From: Apodemus sylvaticus | Taxonomy: Eukaryota; Chordata; Mammalia; Rodentia; Muridae | Direction: 5' to 3' | Assembly (NCBI RefSeq): GCF_947179515.1 | Contig: NC_067492.1 | Coordinates: forward strand, 10,797,347-10,861,346 | Length of the DNA stretch: 64,000 nt | In this document: in pieces, positions 13,042-24,772 of the stretch | How the letters are laid out: each line of letters begins with the position of its first letter | Position numbering within the stretch: the stretch's first letter is position 1 | Translations under genes and position numbers: made by a program | Notes under the pieces: generated by a model | Told to the model about the DNA's origin: nothing | Database searches by the model: none | What the model saw: only the letters and a program-made list of their open reading frames with translations

Positions 13042-14194
13042 CTGAGACATGGAAGCGACAGGCAAGGTGTATGTGAAAGAAGAAAGCCCCAGAGACTCAC
13101 ACACTGCAGAACAGGCTGGACACCCTTTAACATACAGAAGTGGGGCCTCACTTTTATTGTAAGCATGCCCTTGGGAGGGCACTGGGCCCGTGGGTATCTG
13201 ATCCACATCTAGTATTTGTCTAGCTCTGTTCCCAGGCAGACACTGTGCCTGCAGCATGCATTATGTCACCACCTCACCATCACCCCACAACACTGCAGGA
13301 TCCTAACCTCCTTCCCCATTTACAAATGAGTGGCAAAGCAGAGACGGAAGCAGGGAGATATGTCCAGAAACCCCGGGACTCCAGGAAGCCTGTGTGGCTT
13401 CAAACTCACCCCTCTAATCTCCCCTTTACTCAGCTGAGTAGGTACTTAGTTCTACCTGTCACAGGAATAGTTAGTACCTTTCGTTAGGGAATCAGTCATT
13501 TAGAGCAAAGACATGTTGCCTGATAGTATGCAGGGTAGACACGGGAACCAAGTACTCTGAATGGAATTAAGTCATCTGGTTTGAACTAGAGCCACAGAAG
13601 CACCACAGCAGGAGTGTGTGTAGCAGGGAAGCATCTGTCTGAAGGAGAAACAGAGTTGTTTCTACTAAGGTTAAAAACGGACGGGTCAATTTCATCGTGG
13701 CAGGGTGCATCTGCTCTTGCATTCATACCCTGCTCCACACTCTTTACACATAAGGTATCTCCACAACTCAGGAGGGCTCTGGGTTGGTACCCGAGAGCCT
13801 TCATCAGCCTGGCTGGCAGCAGACCCACCAACGAAGTGCTGCCTTTGAACAATCCTCGGAACAACAAAACAGCACACATTTCAAACGGGGAAGAGAAAAA
13901 CAGGAGAGGAGAAGAGAAACATGAGTGAGAACGGAGCCCCTCTTGATCTGGCGTGCCCAGAGAGATAAACCTGCAGAAACCATCAGAACAAAGACAGTGT
14001 CCTGTGGTGTGTGCACTTCGATTAGAACAAGCAAAGAAGCCAAAAGACTCTAAGCCTTCATTTCTGAGAGATAATTGTTTAGCTCGTATTAAAACTTTTC
14101 CCCAGTGCAGACAGAAGGGGGTTTTACTGGTGTTTGCAAATAGTAGTCCTCCTGATCCCTGTTTGTCCTTGGAGAACAGGGTGGGTCTTTGGTC
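13042..14194. other. Mostly single-copy DNA
   Basis: Several overlapping open frames around 13,586-13,930 lie on both strands and match nothing. A possible minus-strand MIR is listed separately at 13,255-13,390. Confidence 0.45.
13255..13390 (-). mobile_element. Possible MIR SINE relic
   Basis: The block CTTCCCCATTTACAAATGAG resembles the complement of the MIR core (CCCATTTTACAGATGAGG in family terms). The remainder is too diverged to be sure. Confidence 0.4.
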
Positions 14195-14315
14195 TCTGAG
14201 GCAGTAATGTGTGCATTCTTAGGAGCTTGTTGGACCTAAGAGTCTCAAGGCTGCTTCTGAGTTCTATTAAATCAGAAGCTCTGGGACAGAGCCCAGCAAC
14301 CTATGTTTATGCACA
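14195..14315 (+). mobile_element. MER5A-like hAT DNA transposon relic
   Basis: ATTAAATCAGAAGCTCTGGG, then AGAGCCCAGCAACCTATGTTT, and an upstream GTGCATTCT...AGCTTGTTGG match the layout of the ancient non-autonomous MER5A/B elements. The terminal inverted repeats are not preserved. Confidence 0.6.
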
Positions 14316-14435
14316 AGTATGATAAGACTGGATAAAAGCTGAACATTCCTAATGCAAAAATACTAGCGTAAAACAAAACCTACACAACCCAATACTGTGT
14401 TAAGGATGACAGGGTGCCACAACAGAAAGGCATAT

Positions 14436-14730
14436 GCTTGGAAGATGGCTTAATGCGTCGAGAACCTGCTGTGCAAGCATGAAGACCCAAGTTCAAATCC
14501 CCAGCACCCGTGGAAAAGCTGGACTTGGTAGTGTGTCTGTAATCCTAGAGTTCCTATAGCAAGGGGGGAACATACAAAAGAAGACACTTGGAAGCTTGTG
14601 GGCCAGCTAGGCCTGTGTACTGAGGTACCATACATCAAAGAGGGTTAACTGTCTCAAGAAAGCTGGAAGAAGGACCCACACCTTAAGATGTCCTCTGACC
14701 TCCACGTGGCATAGTTGCGCGAACGCATGC

Positions 14731-14787
<57 letters not shown>

Positions 14788-14792
14788 GTGTT
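14436..14792 (+). mobile_element. tRNA-derived SINE (B4/RSINE-like) with (TG)n tail
   Basis: The tRNA-like head is GAAGATGGCTTAATGCG, then CTGTGCAAGCATGAAGACCC, then CAAGTTCAAATCCCCAGCAC. It is followed by a B1-like middle with GTAATCCTAGAG, a CTCTGACCTCCACG segment and a 60-bp (TG)n tail (14,733-14,792). Related copies in the opposite orientation lie at 47,279 and 49,028. Confidence 0.75.
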
Positions 14793-14799
14793 GTACACG

Positions 14800-14958
14800 T
14801 GTATCTTTAAATATGTGTCATGGTCCAAGTATAAGGATCAGAGGACAGTTTGGGGAGTAAGTTCTCTCCTTCCACCATGTGGATTCTAAGGACTGAACTC
14901 AGGTCTTCAGGCCTGGTGGTGGGTATCTTTATCCCCCAAGCTGTCTCTCTGGCCCTTG
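14800..14958 (-). mobile_element. tRNA-derived SINE fragment, minus strand
   Basis: CTGAACTCAGGTCTTCAGGC and CAAGCTGTCTCTCTGGCCC at the right end are the complement of a SINE tRNA-like head. It lies tail to tail with the SINE ending at 14,792. Confidence 0.65.
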
Positions 14959-15623
14959 ATATTAACATTCTAAATAATAATGCCAATCAAATATCCAGGC
15001 ATCGCATCAACTTTGGAGTCAGAGTGATGCTAGGCTGAGATGTGAAGACATGCTGTCCCCTCTCCCCCTGTCCAGGATTTTGCATGGAAATCTCTAGCCT
15101 TCGATTTCTCAATCTAAAAAGAAAAAAAAAAAAAAAAGGAAAGAGCGATATCTATTGCCTAAAACTATCTCCAGAAAACAAAGGGGAATCAGAAAAGCAT
15201 CTGTTACGTAGGCAGACAGTGTGAAATAGTTGCAGGTGTAGTTTTTCTTAAGGTAATAGACTCAAGCTCAACCAGTTTACAGCCCTTCTCCTTTAATAAA
15301 CACCGCGCGCTAGGCAAATGAAAGTGCAGCCCTATCGATCTGCTCTACGCAGACGGAGAGGGCTGTTTTTCTGCAACACTGTGAGCAGATGTACACATGT
15401 CCTGTGACATGCCCTTTAGCCAATCAATCTCTCAAGTGGGGCAGGCATGCAGTACAAGTCTGTGCTATAAGAAGGATGGAGAGGAAGAGGGAAGGAGAGT
15501 AGGATGCTCAGCCCAATCCAGGCCACTGTCAGCTTCTGCCTGGACCACAGCAGATGCTTCTTAGACACATCCAAATATAACTTTATGTCCCTCCATGACA
15601 CGGCGTGTCTACCTCCCTTGGAC
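14959..15623. other. Single-copy DNA
   Basis: A poly(A) run lies at 15,116-15,137. A small CpG-bearing patch (15,302-15,356) contains CCGCGCGC and TATCGAT. No gene or transposon body recognised. Confidence 0.45.
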
Positions 15624-15772
15624 TAAAGGAAGGGATCTGCTTGTCACTCAAGAATGATACTCAAAAATCATTTGCATTGGACTCAGAAGCAAGCTGGGCT
15701 CATCGAGAATGTCCTAGGGGACTGGATGCCTGCAGACAAATTTTAAATCAGATGAGGATTTGCATAAAGTGC
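15624..15772 (+). mobile_element. LTR-like repeat, copy A
   Basis: This 149-bp block is closely similar to 20,013-20,160. Shared segments include AAAAATCATTTGCAT, GACTCAGAAGCAAGCTGGG, GGATGCCTGCAGACAAAT and AAATCAGATGAGGATTTGCA. It contains two octamers (ATTTGCAT) at 15,670 and 15,758. It is probably part of an endogenous-retrovirus LTR; the family is not identified. Confidence 0.65.
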
Positions 15773-15959
15773 GCTGCTCCAGATTATAGCACAGTATATA
15801 GCTTACTTCATGAGGCACTGTGTACAACTCTGGCTTTCCTTCAATCCCTCAAGCCCCACCCATATCCCACCTCTTGCTCATCCTCCCAGAATCCTCCTTC
15901 TAGCCTGCAGACCCTTGCATTAACCGGTCTCTCTATCCTCAGTGCTCTTGTCTAAAATT

Positions 15960-16195
15960 TCCTTCCTTGGATTTATCATTCACAGCACTTTCATCCATCA
16001 TTCCGTGACATCTCTCCATGGTTTTTTTCCTCTCTGGTATTTATTATTTATCAGAATAAATCTCATAGTTCTTGTTACTTAGATTATGTACTGAGTGCCT
16101 TCTACCAGAATATAAGCTCAGGGTTTCCATGGGGTTGGAACAGTATGTGGTATTAGTAGTTCTCTATGCTCAGTGTATTGACCAAGGAGTGGACT
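15960..16195 (+). mobile_element. L2 LINE 3' fragment
   Basis: TTCACAGCACTTTCATC, a TATTTATTATT block, then ACCAGAATATAAGCTC and a G-rich stretch follow the L2 3' end order. It is old and diverged. Confidence 0.6.
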
Positions 16196-17089
16196 TTCTC
16201 CCTTAGTGTAAGGTTCGTGGACCATCCATCACTCAATGGTGAACAGGAGAGGAGAAGGTATGCAGATAAGGTTCAAGGGAGGAAACAATCAAAGCTCGGT
16301 TGCTGAGATAAATATTAAGTATGGCTGCGGAAGAATGAAAAGCCAAGAGGCATTCATCGAGGTGGTAGGCATTCTCCTGGCTGACATAATCTAGGCTGCA
16401 GGGTTAGGGAGAAGATGGAATGACTTAGCAGCTAGAGACTGGTGTCACCGCAGAGCTAGGTAACAGCATGATGTCATGTGATCACTAAGACGGGAAAGAC
16501 TCAAGACTGTCCAACTCCATCTTGGACCAACATGGCCAACCCAACCATACTATAAACTACCACAGGTCTCTCGCATAACCAGCAGCTTTGCAGGTGTGCC
16601 TGCTTCCATCATGTACCTCAGGCTATGCCACACCCCCAAACCCTGTGGCTAGGAATGCAAAGGGAATTAAGCCTCATCAGGAAAGTCTTACTGGATAGCT
16701 AGAATTCTGTGTCTTAACTCATGAACAATCCTCCCTTCTCTCCACTTATTTGTTCATAAAACAAGCTCTCTAAGATCCCACCCAGTGCAACTCTCTCCAG
16801 GAGCCTGGACCTACCTCAGGAATGTTCTTTTACCTTTCATAGAAGACTTCCCTCAATTCTTTTGTCTGAGTTCTTTCTCTGACAGTATAAGAAGCTGTGA
16901 ACCGCAGGTCAGCAGTCTTGGCTCTATCTGTGTTTGAGTTTCCTCTAAACTTCACCGCCCCACCCCCACCAGCAATAACCTGCTTTCTAGCTGGTAGGTC
17001 AACTTTACTGGGGGAGAAGTAGACAGTGAACTCTCTAGAAACAAACTTCAGTTCTGATGTGCATAAGACTTGGCATGTGTGGTAGCATT
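16196..17089. other. Single-copy DNA
   Basis: No gene recognised. A 157-codon minus-strand frame (16,830-17,303) spills into the MIR relic to the right and has no recognisable domain. Confidence 0.45.
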
Positions 17090-17165
17090 GGTCAAGCTGA
17101 TCTGCACTTGGTTCCTCAGTTTCCACATCTGCAAGATGGGCTTCATCACTACAGACAACTCTTGG
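17090..17165 (+). mobile_element. MIR SINE core fragment
   Basis: GTTCCTCAGTTTCCACATC followed by TGCAAGATGGGC is the conserved MIR core. The flanks are too diverged to extend. Confidence 0.7.
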
Positions 17166-18271
17166 GACTTCATCAATGAAACAACAGATCTCTGTTTGCA
17201 ACTCACTTGTCGATGCTGGGGGTGACCTGTGGATGCCGCATGTTCTCACTGGAACCTTTGCCAGATGAGACCAGGTATGCGTAAGAACGTGGACCAAACA
17301 CAAGATCTCTAATGCTAAGTCACTGTTGCGATCTCAGGAGCTGGACTCATCCTATTCTAACTTCGCTATGTTTCGGTGAACTGGAGTATGAAAATATAAT
17401 TGCCACAACATTGAAAAGAACAAGTTTTTAAACATCAGTAAGGATACCCAGCTCACTCCCCTGGTTTCTTGTTCAGACATCATCCGTGGCAAAGACCACA
17501 GTTCTGAGAATGAACAATCTTCACTTACAGGCAGTCAACACAGAGGAGCAAATAGAACCCTAGAGAACTGTGTCCTTAAAGCTGCAGTGCAAGGAAGACT
17601 CGACCAGCCTCCTATCTCACCCCATCTTCTGCAGACATAGCCTTTGATTTGCCCCTGAAATACAGGCTTTTTTTTAAGATGCCTTGGGGGAAAATAAGTT
17701 GTGTCAGTCAAAACTATTTATGAGACATGTCTGGATTTTTTTTTTTATTATACACCTGGGAAAAGGCATCTCAGATCATACCTTTTTTTCCCTCTCTCTC
17801 TATACTAACAAAAGGTTATATTATCACTTGGATCTGAAAACACATCCCTAACATGCCAACGTATTCTCTCATGGTAGTTAACTATTGTGTCAAGCATTTT
17901 TTTTTCCAGATGTGACTGAGATTTTAAAGTACCACGATAGAGATTTTCCCAGGTGGAAATTACCATAAACTCTAAGTTAAAGGACAGCTGGGTTCAACAC
18001 TGTGCAGCTAAAACACAAGCCATTTTAAAATGGTTGATCTCAATGTCGCTAAATGCAATGCTGACCCTAGATGGAAGAAGACACTGCAAAACACCGTCGG
18101 AACAAGTTCAAATGCAAACCGGTGACTTTTATCATATTAAAAGCAAGCAGGCAAAACAGGCTAGGCTAGAAATGTTCTGAACACCATAGAGGAGGTAAAA
18201 TTTAAATTATTTCAGTATTTCATTTTCATTTTGAACTGGCATTGATGCAGATGCTCCTCCCAAATCATAAT
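17166..18271. other. Single-copy DNA with short poly(T) runs
   Basis: Poly(T) runs occur near 17,670, 17,740 and 17,900. No gene or clear transposon body recognised. Confidence 0.45.
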
Positions 18272-18512
18272 TATGTATTTTTATATATTTTTGGGTATTT
18301 ACTTGTACACACACACACACACACACACATGCTGTCTGTGTGTGAGCATGTACAGGTGTGCGAGCCTGCAGAGGCCAGAAGAAGGTATCAGATCTGCCAG
18401 AGCTAGTGTTACAGACACCTGCGAGCGACCCCACATGGGTTCTAGGAATGGAACTTGGTTTCTCTTCAAGAGCAGTGGATATTCTTAACCACTGAACCGT
18501 ATCTCCAGCCCC
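18272..18512 (-). mobile_element. B3-type SINE with CA-rich tail, minus strand
   Basis: An A/T-rich tail and (CA)n (18,306-18,329) are followed by GAGGCCAGAAGAAGG, a GGTTCTAGGAATGGAACTTGG segment split by one change, TCAAGAGCAGTGGATATTC and TTAACCACTGAACCG, ending TCTCCAGCCCC. This is the reverse of a B3/B2-class SINE. Confidence 0.85.
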
Positions 18513-19469
18513 TAAAATCATAATTTCTTCAAAGTCTCTTAAACTCCACGCTAAGAGCTGTTTTAAAGACTGTAACCCTTGTTAGCACAGGAAAACTAAG
18601 ATAAAGGACAAAGAAAAAGAAACAAAACTCCAGTCCAGCCTCAGGGCTCCCCAAATGAAACTGAAGTCCACAGACCTACCCTGCACTGCATTATGGGAGA
18701 GCATCCCTTTTGGTACCGTTTTACTGTTTAAATAGCCTTCCTCTGAAAGCTTCTGAACAACTACAGAGCTAATGTGGATGCCCAGGTCCAAGCCTTGCAC
18801 AGTGTATTCTTGATTCAGTTCTTTCAGGCATGCATCCCTTTCAATCTCCTGAGCCTTCTCTCCCCTTCCCAATCCCTCCTTATCTCCATTTGGTTCTTTG
18901 TTCTTACCTTCTACAAGATCAGAGGCAAGAGCACGCATACCGGATACCCACTGCACTAGGGAAGGGAGTCTGCCCTGCCTCTGAACAGCATCCCCTGGTT
19001 TCCAACCATTAACCCATGAACAATGCAAGAGCCTCGAGGCTCCGCTGTGGGCCTTCTCCCTCAATTGTTCAGACTCCCCTTCTCCGATTAATTTAACAAG
19101 GAAGGGGAGTATTTAAGTGAAGAAAATTCACTCTGAATTTCCTCCAAAACAAACCAGAGGAGACCTTAAAGGACATGGCAGGGAAGCTGCATGAATACTC
19201 AGGTTCCTGCTAAAGGAGGATTATTTAGGAGCTGGAGCATGCTGGGTAAGCAGGGTTCACAGATTATTAACTACTTCTATCAAACAGTCAGAGGCTGCTG
19301 AGAATGGAGCCCAGGCTGCCCCTGGGGAGGTGTAATCCCTGGGGAGGTGTGATAAGTCCTAACTCTGGGGCAGTGGTAGGGAGGGCTCCAGTCAGTGCCC
19401 TTTACCTATCCCTCAACTTTGCAAGATGAGAGACCCAGTCTGATCTGAGGGTCATTCATGCCTGTTAGC
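18513..19469. other. Single-copy DNA with a chance minus-strand frame
   Basis: A 160-codon minus-strand frame (18,582-19,064) includes a good donor-like site: AGAAG|GTAAGAAC read on the minus strand near 18,910. No matching acceptor or family is seen. Nothing else recognised. Confidence 0.4.
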
Positions 19470-19650
19470 ATAAGAAACAAAGGGCATTCCCTAGGGGAAA
19501 TGCCAGGGCAGGAGGACAGGAGTGGGTGGGTGGGGGAGCACCCTCATAGAGGCAGGGGGAGGCAGCATGGGATATGGGGGGGGGTCCCCGAAGGGGAGAC
19601 CTGGAAAGGGGATAATATTTGAAATGCAAATAAAGGAAACATCCAATCCA
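19470..19650 (+). mobile_element. L1 3' end (rat-like)
   Basis: GGGCATTCCCTAGG leads into GTGGGTGGGTGGGGGAGCAC, then CCTCATAGAGGCAGGGGGAG, GGGATATGGGGG, GACCTGGAAAGGGGATAATA and TTTGAAATGCAAATAAAGG. As I recall the families, the CCTCATAGAGGCAGG block is typical of rat L1 tails. The tail runs straight into a GGAAA microsatellite. Confidence 0.8.
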
Positions 19651-19760
19651 AAAAAAGAAAGGAAAGGAAAGGAAAGGAAAGGAAAGGAAAGGAAAGGAAA
19701 GGAAAGGAAAGGAAAGGAAAGGAAAGGAAAGGAAAGAAAAGAAAAGAAAAGAAAAGAGAA
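19651..19760. repeat. (GGAAA)n microsatellite
   Basis: About 20 pentamers of GGAAA, ending in GAAAA units. It probably grew from the poly(A) tail of the adjoining L1. Confidence 0.95.
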
Positions 19761-20012
19761 ACAAAGGGCTTTCATATTCTTTTCCTCTCTCAGGGCTACA
19801 TCTGCGACTGCTGTGACTTTCCGACTGTATATTTAGTTATTCACCCTGCTTTGTCCCTGTTTATGCATCTGACTTTTTGAGATAGCAAATAAAAATATTT
19901 AAGTCGTTTAATGAGATAAACAGTTGCTGCAATGAGACTCAGGGTCACAAAGCCACTGCAACGTTTTGGAGACACCGGGAGAGCTGGAAATCCATAGTGT
20001 TGACCTTTTTCT

Positions 20013-20310
20013 TAAGGAAGGGACTTGCTCACCACTCAAGAACGATACTCAAAAATCATTTGCATGGGACTCAGAAGCAAGCTGGGTTTATCAAGAATGT
20101 CGCAGGGGACCGGATGCCTGCAGACAAATCTTAAATCAGATGAGGATTTGCATAAAGTGCTAGGGTCTCCAGGATTGGTCACTGCCTTGAGGTTCCAGCT
20201 CCAGAGCCCCAGAGAATGAGCAGCGTCATCTAGGTCTACAGGCCTTGTCTTCAACTACAAAGGATGTTTACCTTTTCCTCTGGAGCGATAAGTAATGATG
20301 CTACCAAATA
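20013..20310 (+). mobile_element. LTR-like repeat, copy B
   Basis: The first 148 bp match 15,624-15,772. The copy continues through a CCAGAGCCCCAGAGAATGAG segment to a CAAATAAACC polyadenylation-like end at about 20,306-20,315. Octamers ATTTGCAT lie at 20,058 and 20,146. No gag or pol sequence lies between the two copies, so they are probably separate insertions. Confidence 0.65.
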
Positions 20311-20469
20311 AACCATAGAGTGCATTTGCTGTGGAAACACGTTGAATAAATAGATGGGAGCAGGTTGAAGTTCTGTCGGGACTCTACTCCTCCTGGCTTA
20401 CCTACATTACATTCCTGTACAGTTCTATGTGAACCACTCTCTCGCAGACAACAGCATGGTATGACTCCC

Positions 20470-20645
20470 TGTCTCTCTGCCTGTTTAAATGTCCTTTTCA
20501 GGAAGTGCTTGCCTGACAACCTCCGAGATTACAATAGGCAGCCTTCTTCCAGCCCAGTTCCTTTGGCTTTATTATTTTCTACCATGTTGATTACAACACA
20601 ACACCTAACACGAATGAGTGGTGGGCTGTGTCACTACCTACAGTC
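20470..20645 (+). mobile_element. L2 LINE 3' fragment (probable)
   Basis: AGGAAGTGCTTGCCTGACAA, then CCTTTGGCTTTATTATTTTC and a short T-rich block resemble the L2 3' end. Divergence is high. Confidence 0.45.
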
Positions 20646-22171
20646 TTGAATGATTTTGGGGACTAGACAGGAGTTATTGCCTTGCACACAGTGCTGTTTA
20701 TATCAAGAGTCCCTCACACCGATCCAGTCACTGTCATATCAATGGCCACCCAGAACCCTACTGAGAGGAGGGGCAGAATGGGAGCCGGGCTTCTCAGAAT
20801 GGTATATCCATTGGCAGGGAAGCCAGATGATTACTTAGAACTTTACCAATATGCATATATGTCTCCCAGTCAGTTCATGACCTTCTTAAATTAAAACAAA
20901 AATGGCAGCTCATGGTTGAGGCCCTAACCATGGTCTGGTGGCTCCACACTGACATAGGCAGTGGCAGCTTGAATTCTGGCCTACTGAAGCAGGGAATGAT
21001 AAAACATATCCATTTTCAGCAAAAGGGCACTATTTGCTTAGACATACTGAATGACTTTCATTTGCATGGAAAATCAACTTATTTAAAAGGGTTGGAGGAA
21101 TTCAGACCAATGAACGGGAGATAGCTGGTGCTGTGTAGTTCACAGAGAGGGCTGAGTGTGTTCAGTCATAACCGTGGGATCAGTGTTTGGGTCCTTTGTG
21201 CAGATGCTACCCTCAATAGCAGCTATAGGCATTTGTAAAAGTGAATGCAAAGTCGCCATTGCCTTCGGAGGATTGGAGTTGTCCAGAACGAGAGACGGTA
21301 TGCTCATGTAATCAGACTGGAAGCAGAGAGTGGAAGCAGCAGGACTCAGGGAACGTTTCTGGAATGATGGACGCCAAAGGGGAAGCTGGGCGGAAAGTGA
21401 GCACTCAGTTATAGCCACCCCTTAGGCCATCGGCTCTGGCGAGTGAGATGTTCCTCAAGTCACATTGTGTATCTAAGGGCCAAGCAGTTGGGGATAGGTG
21501 TGGCTAAGGACACGAATGAAAGAGACACTGAATGGGTACTGACCACAACAGGCACTTTGAAGATCCCCTGTACAGACCAAGTTTTTCTAACTGTGATTTT
21601 TTCTGGCAGTTGAGGAAGAAGCATTCTTTGCCTTGCCATTATAGGATGTTCAAGAATGTACTCTGCATCCTGCCCACAAGGTCCTGGTAGCAACGCCAGA
21701 TGTGACAACTGAAAATGACACTGGGTGTGGCCAAATGTCTCCTTGGGGGGTTAGGTATTCTTGGTTGAGATCCACAGGTAGGCTCTCTCTTGTCCTGTGA
21801 GGCAGCGCCATTAACACATCTCATTGATTGCGAAAGACTGACATGGAAAGGTTAAGTGTGAATCCCCCCTGTAAGTGGTTGAAGAGAAAGCCTCACCCTT
21901 TAGAAGATATGGTGGGTATATATATATTTCCTCAACATGTCATCTGATTTCATACTTATAGAGCCATTTTTTAACTCTAGAGACCCATTAAAATTTTACG
22001 AAGTCAACTACATCAATTTTTCAGCTTATAGTTTTGACTTTTGGTGAAATGCTTAAATTCTACCTTATCACAGGGCTATAAAAAATGCATCTCTGATTGA
22101 TTCCTTCTCCTGTTTTATGGTTTCCTTAAATACATATCTTGGTACCACTGAATTTAATTTTTTGTGTAAAG

Positions 22172-22172
<1 letters not shown>
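20646..22172. other. Single-copy DNA
   Basis: No gene or transposon recognised. An octamer ATTTGCAT lies at 21,060-21,067. The right part (21,900-22,170) is A/T-rich. Confidence 0.45.
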
Positions 22173-22212
<40 letters not shown>

Positions 22213-22218
22213 TGCACA
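22173..22218. repeat. (CA)n microsatellite
   Basis: An 18-unit CA run (22,173-22,208), followed by an imperfect TACATGCACA end. Confidence 0.95.
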
Positions 22219-22844
22219 CTATTCATCTGCGTGAAATTTCTTCCTTGTTAATAAAACAAAGAGGGAAGATGAAATGGCATAGTATTACGTTCTATTATTT
22301 GGAGATAGCTACTCAACACTTTGTTTAAAATGCCTCCAGTTGCCTCTCTGTGGGTCTTTGCACAAAGAATTGAGCTGCAGGAGTTTGGAGGCTGACAAAG
22401 GAGAAGAGAAAAGAGCTAAGTGCTAATAGCCCATGGGAGTGAAGGTAGTGAGGTGTGGGGAAAGAAAGGGGGTAAAAATTAAGTTAGAAAGGTTACAGTC
22501 AGAGGATGCAAGTCTAAGAATGTAACATAATGGGAGAAACGGGAAAGAGGCAGTTTTTGCTATAGCAACACACTTCAAATATCAAACACAGCTCAGAGCT
22601 ACTGGCTGATGATTCCTGGAAGGAAATACAATGTGGTACCTGAATGGATGTTTTGAAAGATGAAGTGGAGAGTTAGTAGTGTTCAAGTAGATGAAGACAA
22701 ATTCTTGTGTGCACAGGGACACCTGTAGAGGCAGAGACTGGAAGGGTTGTCACTAAAATCTGGTAAAAATTCAAAACGAGAAGGGATAATACATCTGAGA
22801 GACAGGTCAAGGGAAAATTAATTATATACCAAGATTCTTGTATT
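22219..22844. other. Single-copy DNA
   Basis: Purine-biased, with no recognisable gene or transposon. Confidence 0.45.
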
Positions 22845-23285
22845 GGGCTATCTATTAATTACTTCTTTATTAGGGTGACCAAGTGGTGGCAGGAAGCAAC
22901 TTAAGGTGGGAAAGGATTTAAATTTATTCTGTTTTCCATGTTAAGGGAATATAGCCCACTGTTGGAGGAAGAGCCAGCCGTGAGACCAGGCTCTGTCCAT
23001 GGTTCAGAAGGCTGTTTGCAAATGCTATGGAGGAATGGGAAATGGAGAAGAGAGATTGCTGGAACCCAGCCATTTTTTTCCTATTTCATCTCCCTCTTAT
23101 TTGGTCAGGAAGCCCAGGTCCATGCAATGGTGCTGCCCATGTTCAGAGTAGGTCTCCTTTGGTATTTCTCTCTGGACGAGCCTCACAGACACACTGAAAG
23201 GTGTGCCTTGTTAGTGCTTGGAGCATTTCTTAATCCAATCAAGCTGAACACTGAAATTAACCAGTGTGAGCCACTGACATTTACG
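22845..23285 (-). mobile_element. Rodent LTR-like interspersed repeat
   Basis: The order is GGAAGCAACTTAAGGTGGGA, then AAGGATTTAAATTTATTCTG, a CCATTTTTTTCCTATTTC block, AATGGTGCTGCCCATGTTCA and CCTCACAGACACACTGAAAG. It matches the complement of the rodent LTR-like repeat also present at 39,140-40,062. Confidence 0.65.
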
Positions 23286-24364
23286 GGAGACGCAAGTGGG
23301 ACTTAGGGGAGCCTGTTAAGACTGTAAAAATATGTCTGATTTGTGTGTGTTTCAGGATATGAAGCCTTTTCCAAAGTTACTGATAAGTGCTAAGGTGGAG
23401 GGTGCTAGAGAATTGGGGGTGATGTCTATTAGTTCCTAGCTAAGAGCAATGACCTACTAGAAGGGTCCCCACGAAGACGTCTGAGAGCGGATGGAGATAT
23501 TGGATGGACCAAGGTCTAAGCAGAAGTAAGGGAGAACGGATAGAGTTTGCCCTGAGGCTTTGTCTGACCCCCAGTTCTTGCTCGGCTTCCTGTCACCGAG
23601 TTCCAATGTCAGCAAAAACACAGGCTCTCTAGAAGAAAAAGCACGCCACATTAGGCAAAACAAAGGAAAGCAATGGGAGAAGAACCCCGTGTTTCCTAGT
23701 GATTTCTGACGGGTGCCAGAGTCCCTACCCCCCCTCCCCGGTCTCTCAAAAAAAAAAATCAAAAAAAAAAACAAACAAACAAACAAAAAAGTCTCCACTT
23801 AACAAAAGCTGATTCTAAAACTCAGGGAAGGCACAGATGCTAATAATGTCGATATACAAGGAGTTCACTTTAGAAAACAGCCACGCCAGGGAAAGTGATG
23901 TAAGCACATCGGACATTGCTAAGAAAAAGGCAGTGCTGAAGCAGCAAGCTCAGGACTTAGGGGCAAACGAGACATCTGCGGCAACAGTAGCAACAAGGAT
24001 AGAAGTGTCTTCCAGGAATACCCAAGTTGCTCTCTAGCTCTTCAGCGGATTCCCTGACTCGGGGCACACGGCTCAATTGCCTGTGGAATGCAATGTCGAC
24101 GCCTTACCTCAAGAGTGTCTGAGTTGCACGGATTAGACATATGCGTTGGTGTCTAATTAGTGCACGCGCCACATTTAATGTTCCACCTGATACAGCTGGC
24201 TTCCTCATGAGAGGTGAAGCTATTTCAATCCCCAGCCTTTAAATATAGCCCAGACTACGCGGGCAGATGTAGCAAGGTGGGAGACTTATTCTAGAAGACA
24301 GGAAGACTGCTGGGAGACCCTGAACTTCCATGTCCCACACACCTGGCCGGGAGCACCATCTTGT
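23286..24364. other. Single-copy DNA with a CpG-bearing block
   Basis: An A-rich (AAAC)n patch lies at 23,749-23,790. The block 24,040-24,270 has several CpGs, a CTAATTAG motif, an E-box CAGCTG and a TTTAAATATA stretch. It is free of known repeats and could be a conserved regulatory element, which is unproven. Confidence 0.4.
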
Positions 24365-24432
24365 TGATACGCTGACCAAGCTCCTGAGCCTCTCAGGGCT
24401 TTTGCCTGTGAGATGGTAACAAGGACAAAGGG
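24365..24432 (+). mobile_element. MIR SINE core fragment
   Basis: CTGAGCCTCTCAGGGCTTTT, then GCCTGTGAGATGGTAACAAG resembles the MIR core with the usual ATGG-AA spacing. Confidence 0.5.
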
Positions 24433-24772
24433 CTCAGTCTGTCTCAAAGATGAGATGATATTGTCTTTAGCTCACAGAGGATGGGAGTAAGACTCAGCAG
24501 GATCAAATTGTTCAGATGTGGGGATCTAATCTTTATTCACAAGACTGACATTTTGTTTGTTATGGATTCTTACACAAATGTTTATTTTTTAAAAAACATT
24601 TCATTAAATTGTCTTTCCTTTGACTACTGAGGGTTTGGTGCTTTTTGAATTTTGTTCCAAATGACAGTTTAGTTCTGGCCTTGGAGCTGCTAGTTAGGAA
24701 TGCTGAGTGCTTTAATTTTATATTTTCATGTAATTCAAACATTTAGCATGATACTAAGCCTAGATACTCAGG
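24433..24772. other. Single-copy DNA, A/T-rich at right
   Basis: No gene or transposon recognised. Confidence 0.45.

Noticed and set aside
14436..14520. tRNA gene
   Set aside because: The tRNA-like part is the head of a SINE, with a B1-like middle and a TG tail.
16830..17303. 157-codon minus-strand frame
   Set aside because: It runs across a MIR relic and has no recognisable domain.
18582..19064. 160-codon minus-strand frame with a donor-like AG|GTAAGA
   Set aside because: One good donor motif occurs by chance often. No acceptor, family match or neighbouring exon supports it.
15624..20310. The LTR-like pair as two ends of one provirus
   Set aside because: The 4.2 kb between them contains L2, MIR, B3 and L1 pieces and no gag, pol or env sequence.
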